Counted from the stretch's first letter, positions 20,940 through 32,929 are shown. The stretch: DNA of 64,000 nucleotides from Eumeta japonica (GCA_005406025.1 BGZK01000859.1:1-64000); one strand, 5' to 3'. The notes: generated from the letters alone by a model not told the origin. Made by a program: numbers and translations.

Positions 20940-21540
20940 ATAGTAAGTTGGCGCGGGCGAAGATCCGATAAAGTGCATAACGAAAGGCGTGGAGACTACA
21001 AAGGTTTTGATATTCAAGTCAGCATGGTCTGATGCCTGGGTCGTTGATGTTAGTTGGTCATTTTTTGTTTCGGTTGACAAATTCTCCTACCATTCTTCAG
21101 TTTTATGTAAACACTATTTGATTTTAATATACGAACGCCGAGATATATTTAGGTATAATTTAAATACTTTACACGTGATTTTTTTTCGTGATATTGACAC
21201 GTTACATTTCGTCATAAAATTTTTCATATTAAACGTATCAAATTATAATAAGTCAAAAAACTCAGCACAGCAACCTCGCTCGAAAACGCATCATTTTTAT
21301 GCATACACTACAAAATTATGATATTTCCTAGCACTCCGAGCTCACAATCGGCGAACCAGTGTTATATTATTTAAACCGATTTAAAATATTTGATGTCGTA
21401 TTTTTATAAATTTTAATTTCAATTTCAATATTATATACAATATTTTGTTTCAAAATTTTAATATACGCCTATACACTTTATATACAAAAACTTTTTAATA
21501 AAAATAAATTTTTATACACTTGAATGACTTATGATTCAAA
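20940..21540. other. No gene recognised
   Basis: The 110-codon frame at 20989-21321 is rich in Phe, Tyr, Ile, Lys and Asn as expected of AT-rich chance frames, and shows no domain. No repeat edge. Confidence 0.45.
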
Positions 21541-21544
21541 TCTA

Positions 21545-21890
21545 TATACTTCCTGTTCTGGTTCTAACCGCAGTTATCTGTACTAGTACTAACTCCTGGC
21601 TCTCTGTTCCATTCCCTTTCTTTCCCTCATTCATCTCGGCTTTTATTATAGTCTCAGTTCCGAATTCTGTTTCGGGTCTCTGCCACCCTATTTGTTTCTG
21701 CTGTCTGAATCAACTATAGTACTAACTGATTCCAATACAGTTCTTCGGGGAAGTCGACTTACAGTAGAGAACAGTTACGAAGTGCCTGTTAATATAATTA
21801 TTGACATGCTCAATAGTATCCTGTCTTCTATCCTCTCAAACCCGCACTCAGCAACGTTTTCCTTTTTGTCAATATCGGTTATCGTCTAGT
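21545..21890 (-). repeat. Dispersed repeat family B, degraded copy
   Basis: Quasi-hexamer text in reverse orientation (CCTGTTCTGGTTCTAACC, GTCTCAGTTCCGAATTCTG, CTCTGCC). No family end was found. Confidence 0.5.
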
Positions 21891-22189
21891 GATTTTATGT
21901 TATTGTACCCTATACTTTATTGAAATTGTTCGAGATGTACGAATATAAGTGAAAATGATAAACATGGGATACCTATTAATAAAAAATCTAAAAAACCGTT
22001 GACCCCACAGGCCATCACTGAAATTTCTTGCTGCTTTCGAACTTAAAGTGTTCACAAATATAAGCGGCAGTAAATAATAGTACTTATTGAGCTTTTGGGT
22101 TTTACAAACATAGTTATTATACATTTCAAGCTTTTCAATTACATAAATCTAAATTTATTTATAGCAAGAAAAGGCTATTTTTAAATTTA

Positions 22190-22630
22190 AACTAAAATAT
22201 CTTTCGAATGCGTTGTTCGATTTTGATACGCTTTGTGGCATTCAACGCAGTCATTTAAGCAAAAAAAGATGACCCAGTCCCCAATATCATTCCATCACGA
22301 ATTTCACGTTATTTTGACAAATCCCTTTCATTTAAAATTGTCGTTAACCATATCTGTCGATGAAACCAAACGATTTTGATGCAATTTGCAACGATGGAGC
22401 TTGTTTTTTAGGAGAAGAGCTTTTTAGATTTTGGATTCATAAAAATAGTTTAAATAGTCTTTTAACAAAACACTTTTTAAAAAATTTTCTCTAGCAATAT
22501 TTTTCGAACAAATTCTTATAAAACTTGCCGCATTTGATGAAAATCATCAAAATAAATTCATAGGTCAAGATGTGATGAAAACTTGATTTTTAAAAATCGT
22601 ATAGAAATTTTTTCAATTTATGAAAATTTT
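22190..22630 (-). repeat. Second copy of the ~150-bp diverged array
   Basis: In reverse complement it shares 'ATCAAAATCGAACAACGCATTC' with 15227-15250 ('ATCAAAATCGAACAATGCGTTC'), and the A/T-rich 'CAAAAAGTGTTT' block structure. Confidence 0.5.
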
Positions 22631-22679
22631 CTAATTTTCATAGCGGGAAATTAACTAGAATTACAATAAAATAGCAAGA

Positions 22680-22815
22680 CAGGATAGATCGGCGTCAGAA
22701 TTGCCATTAAAATACAGAGCAGAACCGGGATCGACATACGAAGCGGGCTCGAATTTCGAAACAATCATCGTTATATTTTAAATTACCTTCAGCGAAGCGG
22801 GCGGGAAACTGCTAG
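22680..22815 (+). repeat. Dispersed repeat family B, short copy
   Basis: It begins 'GATCGGCGTCAGAATTGCC', continues 'GCAGAACCGGGATCGACATA' and ends 'AGCGAAGCGGGCGGGAAACT', then GCTAGT. Confidence 0.6.
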
Positions 22816-22819
22816 TCAT

Positions 22820-23471
22820 AAACAACCGTAGAACGCTTTGTACTTTTATCGTAGGAAATTTATTAATTTGAAGGTCGTTAGCCCCAAACAGATGGCGCCT
22901 GTTTAATTTTGTAAAAATAGTTCAATTTTGTAAAAATAGTTCAATTTTGTAAATATAAATCCACTACTTGCAAAAGTAACTACGTGTAGTAACTTTAAAT
23001 TCAGCAAATATTATCGCGTGTAAAACAATAATATCAGATTTGTACAAATTATTCGTCTAATTGGACATGCAAGCATTAGACATAACACATTAATACAACT
23101 GATCCTACGAAATATGATATAAGCTAGCACCAGTTATACTAAGCAGTACACTAGAACTAAAGTGGAGTCACTTAAACGTTCAAGTTATTGTCACTGTAAT
23201 ATGTGGGTATCTCGATGATAATGTAGCGTCGTTTATCAATTTGGTAGAATAGAACGCGCGCGCTAAGAAACTTTTATAATATGCTGATACAATGTGAATT
23301 TAATGTTCAAGAGTTTGTTATTCAAAGTTATTTATAACTAATACATTATTGTAGAAAAGTGTATTCTCATGCTCAGCTAAGAACAATTATTTAATTTAAA
23401 ATCGGCGATGCATAATTATTATATTTTAATTCGTTATTTATACGAAAAATGTCACAACTGTCAAAATAAAT

Positions 23472-23512
<41 letters not shown>

Positions 23513-23635
23513 CTCTAAAAATATGTATTATAAAATACAGTCTTATAATTTTAAGTGAGCCATACACGACTATGCGGTAGAGCCATGCCGTGATCACCTT
23601 GGTTGTAGTAGGTAAATGGGACAATCAACCGGTGC
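22820..23635. other. No gene; short triplication and AT microsatellite
   Basis: 'TTTTGTAAAAATAGTTCAA' occurs in tandem three times (22904-22955, the last imperfect). An (AT)n tract lies at 23478-23510. Otherwise unique AT-rich sequence. Confidence 0.6.
23478..23510. repeat. (AT)n microsatellite
   Basis: About sixteen AT units. Confidence 0.95.
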
Positions 23636-23639
23636 AATA

Positions 23640-23905
23640 TTAAATTGTCACTGAAACCGTCATTACAGATGTGAAGTAACAGTTTCTGTTGTTGAATTTC
23701 GTCCAGTAGAAGGTGCCCCATCCCTTCTCCATTATTTCACAATCTTCCTTCATCAGCTCCCGCCCTCCTCCATCAGTCCACTCCTTTCTACGTCAGATAT
23801 CCTCTTCCTAGCCAAGAGGCCGTCAACGTACTGGCGACCCTTCCGAAATCGTGAGTGTCCACGGGGCAGGGGTGACCACCTATACTCTGGTGACTAGCAT
23901 GTAAG
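23640..23905 (-). repeat. Dispersed repeat family D (copy 1)
   Basis: In reverse complement it shares the order 'GGTGGTCACCxCxGCCCCxxGGACAC...CGxxxxGG(A)GTCxCCAGTxCGTTGxCGGCC' with 35325-35410 and, more weakly, 25930-25990. The right part of the plus-strand sequence (23690-23780) is unusually pyrimidine-rich. Confidence 0.6.
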
Positions 23906-23909
23906 TTTA

Positions 23910-25910
23910 CCTCTAGATAATGCTATGAAAAACATAGCTCAGAAATGGCTCTAATGATTTTGATGTACACTTTTGTTTTTATATAATTTTGCTCTTCAAG
24001 TTTGTGTATATAGGTATCTTCACTGGAAAAATGAGAGAAAAAATTGTAAGCGTTACTTTATTCAACGCCATTCAGTAAAATTTTGATGCAGTCATATTTA
24101 TATAAACATTACATGGCATAATTCAAATAAAATACTTACAATTTATTTTGCATATTGTGTATTGTATGATCTAGTATGTATTTTATTATATTTATGAATG
24201 TAATATGTCATATTTTTAAGTAATTGTTTTTGAAAATGATCATGAACACTTATTTTCGTGGCACATAATATTACCACGAACTCGAAAGACGGCGAGCAAA
24301 GCTCGGTTGCCCAGGTACTATTAAAAATGCATGAAAAGTAACTTTGTATGTTTTGTAGCATCTTGCAATAAATATTGGTGTTTACTAAATTATTTAAACT
24401 TCCCTCGGATATTGGCAATATAATGACAATTCCAGAACGAGATGTCGTAATATTATTTTGACTGTTCCATAATACATTTTGATTAACATTAACACATATT
24501 TTTCTCATTTACAATTCGATTCAATGGATCTTAAAAGGAAAGAAATATAAATTTTATTTGAGTATTCCAATGTCATTTAATCCTACATTAGATTGACTTG
24601 TCAACTGTCGTCAATTGTATAATGGCGGAAATCATTTTTTAAATTCAAGATTTATGATTATTATTTTTCAGATTATAAAAGCGTCTAGGAAATCGGTGCG
24701 ATAAACCGATTTTTTCTTAAGATTAATAACTTGTGAATCGACTCTTGTTTAATATGAATTGATATTGTGGGATCGGAACGGGTACGGATAAATTATGAAT
24801 TTTTTTTCAGGGAAATGAAAAGTGAAATCTGAAGTTCCTATTGTAATCAGTGCCACGTATCTATGGTGCTTTTAGGATGCTTTCTGCAACTTTTTAAGAA
24901 AAAAGACTGATGTTTTGATGCGCAGACGCCGCCTAGGCTGAAGTCGTATCAAAAATAGAGTGCGCAGCATTCTATTTCTGATACAATCTTAGCTCTTTGC
25001 ATTTTGGTAAAAGACATCTCTGCCTGCAATGCCAACTGTCGCAGGTTCAGTCACATTACATGAGAATTCAAGCAAAAATGTACGTGGGAAATAAACTCTG
25101 TTTATTAATGAAAGTCAGGTGCCTTAATGTTTTTGTACAAGCGTGATTATCTTTATAGGCTATTCATGTAATGAAGCCATGTCACATTGATCGGAGTGAC
25201 TAGACATTTATTTATTTGTGAATATGATATAGTTCGAATATTACCCAAACTATTGTAAAATGTTGTATATTTTCTCGACAATGTAAACTGATTTTAATAG
25301 AGATAATAAACAGTTAGATATGTCAGTCCTAAAGCGAAATTAAATGATATGTTAGAGGTCACATCGAAAGGATTTTACAACCTGGATCTCTCTCTTGATT
25401 GCAATGAAATATTGTGTATTGTAATTGTATGTTTTTTTTTCTTTGGCTCGTTTTTGAAAAATACAACGTTGTAGTCTGTTGTCATAAAGTTTGCTATAAA
25501 GATAGTTTCGACCTTGGGAAAGAATATAGGCCTTTTTGTGCTTGTCTGCCTTCCTGTTTCTCTATATGATCTTTCTATATCTCAATTATGAATTACCCAA
25601 TTTTAATGAAATCTATGTTGAATAAATAAATAAAAATTTTATTTACAGCAATTGGTAGTTTACAGATAATTTACATTCACAGTAAAAGCTATAAGAATGT
25701 ACACCAAAGGCTCAGTTGATTTTAATAATATAAATAACTTATCTCTATAGCCCTCACAGTATGCAATGTATGTCGATAAAAAAATAATTCTCTGAAAATA
25801 CCAGATACTGTGTATTTCTCCTCCTGTTTGTGTCTATATCTTCTTATAACCATGTAGCATAAAATTTATTCAATCAATTTCATTTTTTTTAATTTTAAAG
25901 ATGTAAACGA
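23910..25910. other. No gene recognised
   Basis: Contains a 121-codon minus frame (24143-24508) without domain or favourable codon use, an imperfect hairpin (24947-24988), and an AT-rich retroposon-like patch near 25490-25660. Nothing firm. Confidence 0.45.
24947..24988. repeat. Imperfect hairpin
   Basis: GTATCAAAAATAGAGTG pairs with CATTCTATTTCTGATAC (two mismatches) around the loop CGCAG. Confidence 0.8.
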
Positions 25911-25919
25911 ATATGACAG

Positions 25920-26005
25920 CCTTCAGAGAGTAGATGATCACTGCCGCACATGAAAACCCTCAATCGCAAGGGAGTCACTTGTGCATTATCGGCCGTATAC
26001 AAAGA
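25920..26005 (+). repeat. Dispersed repeat family D (copy 2, fragment)
   Basis: 'GAGAGTAGATGATCACTGCC...CTCAATCGCAAGGGAGTCACTTGTGCATTATCGGCC' parallels the core of 35330-35400. Confidence 0.55.
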
Positions 26006-26219
26006 AAAAGGCTCCTCTTTTGAAAATCTCCTTATAGTAATTTATTGGGAACATTACTGATGGTAGATATTTTAAAGTATTGCTGAACATGGTGGGAAAT
26101 TGCTAATTAAGGTAGAATATCCACTATCAAGATGGTGGTGATGGTATTTCCGGGGAGTGGAATGATGATAGAATTAAGTCGTTATGAAACTTGTCGGCTA
26201 TGTTTACTTACTTTGCTTG

Positions 26220-26625
26220 GACAGTAAGAGAGGAGCAAGAAGAGAGAGGCAAGAAAACATTGGCAGAGAGAACGACAGGGAAAAGAGGGAAGGAAAAGCA
26301 AAACGAGAACGAGAAAGAGAAATCTGGATTAACAGTGAATATTTTTTACCCGGTCATTACTTTCCTGTGGAACGATCTAAAAGAAATCGGTTCCGCATCA
26401 AGAGTAGAATGCGCATTGCAATCAAATGAGAGCGGAACGGGGATCACAATCGAGGACGACAAGGGAATTTAAAGCGAGAACGGGATCGTGATCGAGAGTG
26501 GAATCGAAACTGAAATCGAGAACGTTCTCGGGATCAGCGACATTGATAGTAAAATCGATCGATGTAAGAAAATAAACAAATTCATTTTATGTCCACCTGT
26601 ATGTAGCTGCGGACGGACAGCTAGT
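26220..26625 (+). repeat. Dispersed repeat family B with purine-rich start
   Basis: A purine tract (GAGAGGAGCAAGAAGAGAGA, and onward to about 26330) leads into quasi-hexamer text (GAGCGGAACGGGGATCACAATCGAGG, GGGATCGTGATCGAGAGTGG). It ends 'TATGTCCACCTGTATGTAGCTGCGGACGG' and 'ACAGCTAGTA'. The open frames at 26184-26472 follow this composition and are not genes. Confidence 0.65.
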
Positions 26626-26639
26626 ACTTTATGAACTAA

Positions 26640-27530
26640 AGAAATATAAATGACAAGAATTTGTTGTGTCTGTTCTTATGTTCTTACTTTGCTAATGTTT
26701 TCTATTAAGCTTGAATTTCCTGAAATTTGAAACTTCGTATTCTTACAACTGTGAGTGCACGTATAACGAATAAATTTCATTACACGGTTATTGTCCCTAA
26801 AAAATAAATTAGATATCGCCCTACTGGCGCCGGCCATATAAGATGACCTCATAAAGTTTGTTTCTTTGGTTTGAAATTTCATTTCTAAACGTGCCTTAGC
26901 AATTTTTAAGAACCTTTTGAACATGAATTTTCCTTTTCGTTTTCGCTTAAGTTATAAGCGAAAGTTCTCCTATTTTAATAAAGAAAGTCACATGTTCTTC
27001 TAGCAACTACATATACATAATAATAATAAACCTCCTAAAAATTTACTTACATGCCGAATATCACGTACGTGAGCGTTGGCGACCTGTGCCATTGCATAAA
27101 ATTCATTAAGAGATTCCCTGAACGACGAAGTGTAAGGAAGCAGCAGTTATGTGACCAAAGAAAGTTGATGGAATATGAAAAAAAACTTCTACCATAGAAA
27201 AAAGAAATAAATAAGATTTTTTAAATATAAGTTAATATTAATTCTAGATCTATTCCTAAAGGATGTTTAAAATATTGGACAATTCGCGAAAATACAAACC
27301 TTGCAAGTGATCAAGTGAAGCAATGGAATGTTTAACGCATATATGATGGAAACCAATACGTGAAAATTTGAATATAAACGGATTAAAAAAAGTAGTAGTT
27401 GATTAGATAAGTCGCATGATTTCATGATTTCACATCAAACACCCCCTGATAGACTGTGTGCTATATGCTGTGATTACATGAAATTATGCTAGGCACAGTC
27501 CGCTAAGATCAGCCCGGTAAGTCCGTCTAT
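26640..27530. other. No gene recognised
   Basis: AT-rich. A small stem, TTTCGCTTA/TAAGCGAAA, lies at about 26940-26965. Nothing else supported. Confidence 0.5.
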
Positions 27531-27559
27531 TTCAAGGTCCTGGAGAGGTAGAAGAGATT

Positions 27560-27920
27560 GCAATATAAAAGAGAAAACCTTAGGAAATGTACTGTAAGAT
27601 TACGAAATATATTCGAGGTAACAGAAGTGCACGACTTATACAATAGGTAAAGAGGCATATAGAATTTTTCCAAAAAAGGAGCGACAGACATAACATTAAC
27701 GCTAGACATAGAACGATCTTGCTGCTCATAAAACCCGTCTAAGGAAAGTTAGTAAGTCATTTAAGGGGCAATGCTTTTATAACAAGATTTCACTTGAAAT
27801 TCCAAACATGGCATTTTTGAAATTAAACTTTTCGTTAAACAGAAGTTATGTGTCAAGGGTCATTATATCGTGTCTGAATATCTTAACGAAAAAACCCTTG
27901 GGATTAAACTGCTCAGCTAT
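27560..27920 (+). pseudogene. Non-LTR retrotransposon C-terminal remnant
   Basis: Read with frame changes, the plus strand gives D-R-H-N-I-N-A-R-H-R-T-I-L-L-L (about 27685-27730), K-V-S-K-S-F-K-G-Q-C-F-Y-N-K-I (about 27747-27795), then F-V-K-Q-K-L-C-V-K-G-H-Y-I-V-S-E-Y-L-N-E (about 27830-27890). The order 'HNTRHR...LxxxxKSFxGxxxxxYNKxP...FxKxxKxxLxxxxxYxVxEYLN' is the familiar tail of insect LINE reverse-transcriptase proteins. This tail belongs to a different LINE type from the one at 46440-48800. No RT core is present here and stops occur between blocks. Confidence 0.5.
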
Positions 27921-27924
27921 CAGG

Positions 27925-28300
27925 TTTCTTCATGTTATTTATTACTCAATCCTTTGTATTGATGAGTTAAAAAAGCAAGTCTAGAGTTTCTTTCTCATTC
28001 TTCTCTACGTGAATTAGCATTTGAATGGGTGGTAGTGTCGAAAAGAATTTATTAATAACATATTTAAAGTGTAATTTCATTATTTACGAAATAAAAATAT
28101 TTTTGATTTGAATTAATTTGAAAAATTAAAACACAGAATTCACTGACACCACAAAATGTCAAATATAACTAATGAATATGTCTAGAAGATCTTTAAAAGC
28201 TCAATACAGCGGCCAGGAAGTTAAAAAGATTTTCAATCTGTTTTTGCGTAAAAAGCATAGATTAGCATGTCGAAGAAAACGGCATATTGATTAAAGAATA
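27925..28300. other. No feature recognised
   Basis: AT-rich sequence only. Confidence 0.5.
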
Positions 28301-28302
28301 AA

Positions 28303-28332
28303 AATGCTGCCAGAATCTTTTCTGGCAGCATT
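28303..28332. repeat. Perfect hairpin, 13-bp arms, loop TCTT
   Basis: AATGCTGCCAGAA and its exact complement around TCTT. It lies four bases from a second hairpin with the same loop. Confidence 0.95.
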
Positions 28333-28335
28333 ACT

Positions 28336-28373
28336 ATAATACATCCCTAACTTCTTAGTTAGGGATGTATTAT
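28336..28373. repeat. Perfect hairpin, 17-bp arms, loop TCTT
   Basis: ATAATACATCCCTAACT and its exact complement around TCTT (28353-28356). Confidence 0.95.
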
Positions 28374-28519
28374 TGTATCGTTGAAGCGTGTTATTGATTC
28401 TTTGGGAATATAATAGGTACTTAGGAACGAAGAAAATATCAGCACCATATAAGTCGAATACCAAAAAATATTTTTCTCTGTTCCGAGAGTTCAACAAAAA
28501 AATTAAATAGTGGTATCAA

Positions 28520-28760
28520 TTGTTATTTGAAAACAAAACCCGCCACAACGACAGATGTTATCTCAAAAGCCGTAACCGAATCCAAATTGTGCAGACTATG
28601 CATCCGGCCACAAGGAAAAATCCCATGTCGTTATTGTAATTTGCTCGCTCATTCGCTCGCTCGTTCTTTGCGAGCTCCGCCGATTTGTCCTTTCATTCGT
28701 GCACTCCCACATTCCTCGTTCAATCGTTCGTTGATCATTCTATGAGTTGTTAATTTGTCA
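28520..28760. other. GC-richer unique-looking patch
   Basis: It contains 'GCTCGCTCATTCGCTCGCTC' (28643-28662) and 'TTGCGAGCTCCGCC'. The plus frame at 28527-28745 has no motif. Possible regulatory or 5' region. Confidence 0.25.
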
Positions 28761-28764
28761 AATT

Positions 28765-29200
28765 GCCGATTTTTTAGTCACGACTGAAGTGACGAAATTG
28801 CTGCGTGCGTTATATAAACAAACACCGTCCAAACAGAACACGCAAGGAGTGATTAGACGTTTCTAACAATGACGTAATATTGTCTTCTAGACAATACAAC
28901 ATAGTTCATGAATCGCAGAAAGAAGCTTCTTGATAAGTAGATAAAATTTTAATACGATATCTTTTAAAAATAATTGTTTCAATGTGCTATGTTTTTAGAT
29001 TCAACGATACGTTTAGTCGACTACCATATAATAGATTACAATAATGTAAATTTTCCCCAGATTTTACCTGGATTCGGGACCAATTTTAGACTTGAAAGTG
29101 TATCTATAATGTTACCGTTTTAAGTTAGTGTTTGTAAAGGATCTAGTATCTTTTATTTAGCAGCTTGAATTGAAATGCGACAGAACGAGAAAAAGTAATA
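28765..29200. other. No feature recognised
   Basis: AT-rich unique sequence. Confidence 0.5.
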
Positions 29201-29213
29201 AAGTTATCTACAT

Positions 29214-29461
29214 TTAGGGTTGCCAGGCGTCCGAATAAAGCCGGACATAGTTAGGCTTTTTGATTGCGTGTCCGGCCAAAGTAAACGTAATCCGGCTTGT
29301 TCGGCTTTTTACATTTCGCAAACAAGGGAAATGTGAAAAACCGGACAATAATATGGAGATACAAAATCCTCATTAATATAGGGCGTCCAGCCTTTTTATC
29401 CAAATGTCCGGCCAAACTGGTTGGTCTGTCCGGCTATTAGGTTTGACGGCCTGACAACTCC
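29214..29461. mobile_element. hAT-like MITE, about 250 bp
   Basis: The left end, AGGGTTGCCAGGCGTCC, and the inverted right end, GGAGTTGTCAGGCCGTC, form an imperfect terminal repeat. The flanks carry ATCTACAT (29206-29213) and ATCTACCC (29462-29469), a degraded 8-bp duplication as in hAT elements. Inside, the word 'CCGGACA' or its complement recurs several times in both orientations. No coding capacity. Confidence 0.6.
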
Positions 29462-29469
29462 ATCTACCC

Positions 29470-32310
29470 ACATTGCATTATTTTGTAAGACCTTTAAAAT
29501 TTTGGGCGAGTAAATGGTCAAGTTGGATTGTGTAACGCAGCGAAAACTCACAATTATTGTTTAACTTTAACGAAAAAAAATGGCACTAAAAGTGATAGGC
29601 GTCATACACAAAAAATTTGAACGCTGTATAAAATAATATAACTATGTTTAGTGTAACAATTGATCCTATTCATAATTACTATGAAAGTTCACATGTAATG
29701 AAATACAGATGTAATAGAAAAGTCACTTAAGAGCGTTCATTGTAACTATTCCAAAATGTGTCTGACGTTATTATACACAATAAGGTGAGTGGAAAAAGAA
29801 GTGTCTCTGAATTTTTCGTATGGAAAGCCACCTATGAATTATTTATTCATTTAATTTCACGGCGTGCATTGCCCCACGCGAGACACCTCACGTACTTCAT
29901 ATTTCGTCAGACCTGATGGAAAAAAAGGTGACGACATTATACGCTACTGCTTTGCGAACGAAGGGAAGAACATGGCTAAATTATAAGTTTTTCGTTTTTG
30001 ATGATAATACGGGTCCAAAAATATTTAAGAAATTTAACATTTATATATACATAAACAATGGTTTGATTCTTACAAAAATAATTTGCTCTATTAATGCTGA
30101 ATTGATATCAATTTACGATTTTTCGTAAGTGAACAAGGCAGAGCATCATATTTTTTTACGGTTGAATGGGGACAAATTAGCAGTAACAATTATTACTGAC
30201 ATTCTCCATGTCTACAGTCATAAGTTTGTGTGTGTATACTTTCTATTATTACAAAAAAAAAAGTAAATAGACAGCATTTTGCTATCGAGTTTCAAATATC
30301 GGACAACGACGGACAAAACATTCGTAAAATGTCGCACTATTTGTGAGTGTCAACGCTTTTGTTTCATACTATACCTCTTGTCCCATGTAAATAGAGTCCG
30401 TATATTTGTTGCCAACTATTCGACCGGAACACATAAATTGTGCGAAAGGAAAGAAACAGTTTTCAAGAGGAAAGGCCGCCGCGAGAGGATGTACTCACTT
30501 GTTTGTTGTTTAGTCGGATATCCTGTTTATCAAAATCCATATTCTAATGAAATTGTAAGGAGATGTTGTCCGTGATGAATTTCACGTATTTTTGGTAAAG
30601 TTTGATGGTAACTGGCTTTTATATAACGTGAAGACACGCTTCAATGATAGTTTTTGACAATTTAGTGTGCTGTTGCGTTAATATGATCCTAAAATTGTCA
30701 AATGGAAAATGATTTAGAATTGACTGAAAAACCTAGAATATTCCATCATACACATCTTTAGATGACAGTATCAATTTAATATGATGTTTTCGTATGAATG
30801 AAATGAGAGATGTTACCATGATGTTGATGAAAAATCTAATGTAATTATTAACGAAAAAAGAAATCATTGTAAGTCGTTTTTGTTTCCTGAAAGCTTAAAG
30901 TATTAAACATTTTAAAATATGATGAGCACATTTATTATTCTACCATTTCACTTACTACATATTTCTTTTACTAACGTTCGACTCATTATTCACTCTGTAT
31001 ACATTTTTCGCTTTATGTATTAATACAGACTTTGTTTCTTTCATTTAAGTTGTTAAGTTTTGAACATCCATACTGTTTTACGATATTATCCGAGTCTCTT
31101 TAAATTGGCCTAAATAATCATGTTTCATATTTGGAAAATCATCCTCATCTTGCACATTTAACATGCACAGTTAACATTCCAGCCACATCTAGACTGTGTA
31201 CTTTCAATTTTAATTGTAATTTATAAAGTTCAATTAAAATAATTAAAAATGCAAAGTATAATTTCTATAATTAATTAGTTGTTGATGGCGATTTGGCTGG
31301 GAGGAGGATTGAATTTAGATCAAAATAGGAATTAGAGAATTTTATACACAAAATATGAGCTTTAATTTAAAAAATTCTTCAAATCAGCGTTGGTTTAATT
31401 TAATACAAAAGTTATGGCAGTGTGTATAAACTTTTTCTATTAATTATATCTACAAACTATATAGAAATTTTATACCATGTGGCTTAAAATTTTAATTTTT
31501 TTGCTTGTTTATCCGGTGGTCGTTATTTATTTTCAGTAGATACCTTGCTGCAAATAAACAGAATATAAAACTTCATATTTTTTTTGTTCATGAAAATTTT
31601 ACTGAGTATTTTTATTTTCATTATTTTTAACGCAATATTTATTCTATTCTCCATCTGGACTAATATACATCTACTCAATGCAAAATAACCTGAGGTTTTA
31701 ACTCGATGGTACATAAATTAAATATTCAACGAAATTAGGAAATATTAGTGAAAAAATCATTAAAGTATTTTGAGATACAACTGAGCTTTTTGTGAGTAAA
31801 TTGACATAGAAACTAAAGAAAGACATAAACGTAAATTTTTTTCTTTTATAACAGGTGGTAAAGACGTTTTTACATATAGACACTTAAGTAGAACACCTAA
31901 CATTAGTCTATAATACCATGCTGTTCTTAGAGTGGGCATAATCTTCTCTGGTTTTTATATGGCGTTTTATTCTAATATGGTTTTAACACTTGTCACTCTT
32001 AAAAATTCGTGTAAGAAAACATATGTATAATTTATTTATTTTGCAAATATGTTCAAGCGCATTATGAATACATTATATTAATTTGTTATTTTATTTTGTG
32101 ATGGTGAGAGCATTTAAAGCGCTCCTCTTAATTTTGTGTGAAGCCTACAGCAATAATACCGTATAATTCTTAGAGTGTGCATAGCCTTATCTGATTTTGT
32201 GTTGTTTATAAATTTCACACTAATGCTAGATTATTTTAGGACTGTAAATTCAGTGGACAATTTATATTAATAGGGTGAAAAGGAAAAGAAATGTGATTGC
32301 TAGAGAATGC
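29470..32310. other. No gene recognised; weak internal duplication
   Basis: Open frames near 29916-30128 and 30279-30575 show no domain. 'AATACC(A/G)T...TTCTTAGAGTG(G/T)GCATA' occurs at about 31911 and 32156, suggesting an old duplication of about 240 bp. The rest is AT-rich. Confidence 0.45.
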
Positions 32311-32312
32311 TA

Positions 32313-32362
32313 ATTTGGTACTTTTTGTGTAATAATATCTGATTACACAAAAAGTACCAAAT
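32313..32362. repeat. Perfect hairpin, 21-bp arms, 8-nt loop
   Basis: The arm 32313-32333 (starting ATTTGGTACTTTTTGTG) is exactly complementary to 32342-32362; the loop is AATATCTG. Confidence 0.95.
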
Positions 32363-32364
32363 AT

Positions 32365-32925
32365 AACTGTTTACCTATTTATTACCACTGTTATTGCAAT
32401 TCTTATGCCACTTCGTAATTAATTTGTTATCATCAAGTCACCTATACTTGCATGCCACGCTTTCTTTATCATAAACTGGTGGAGTTCATATCTGCGACCC
32501 GTTTCGCTATCTCATTTTAATTTTTTTTTTATAGCCAGTACTATTTCTGTATACCTTGGATCATTTCTTTATTAGCAGGAACTCGCTAGCTAGCGTTGTA
32601 GGGCCTAGCCCGCAGTGTCGTGTCTGATTTAGCTGAAATTGATTAATTTAGCTAGCATATGCGGCATTTGAGATTATTACAATACTAACAAACCCTTTAC
32701 ACTGATGAAGAAAAATTATGCCGTCCAGAAGTTATTAAAAGTTTAATAATCAGAATAGTTTCCTAGAACCTTAAGACGTTCTAAACGAGGAAAAAATCAA
32801 ATTCTTAAAATCGTACTGAAAACAATATTTCTTGACTTTTACAAGAAATTACAATTTTCTCAGCGGATGTTACTAAGTAAACGAATGGGTAGTCTAGTAT
32901 AAGTTTAGAACTTCTAGCGTATCAA
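32365..32925. other. No feature recognised
   Basis: AT-rich. 'GCTAGCTAGCG' near 32586 is a short palindromic word. Nothing else. Confidence 0.5.
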
Positions 32926-32929
32926 GCGA

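Noticed and set aside
20989..21321. 110-codon open frame on the plus strand
   Set aside because: Dominated by Phe, Ile, Tyr, Lys and Asn as expected for AT-rich chance frames; no domain, no splice or promoter context.
24143..24508. 121-codon open frame on the minus strand, one of the two longest here
   Set aside because: No recognisable motif, AT-driven codons, no neighbouring exon; a frame of this length is expected by chance in 64 kb of six-frame sequence.
25021..25060. tRNA-like 'GTCGCAGGTTCAGTCACATTAC'
   Set aside because: It resembles a TψC arm by eye, but no acceptor stem or anticodon arm could be paired around it.
26184..26472. Two overlapping Arg/Glu/Lys-rich frames
   Set aside because: Product of the purine-rich start of a family B repeat.
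30279..30575. Cys-rich 98-codon frame
   Set aside because: No signal peptide, Cys spacing or homology that I recognise; AT-rich context without gene signals.
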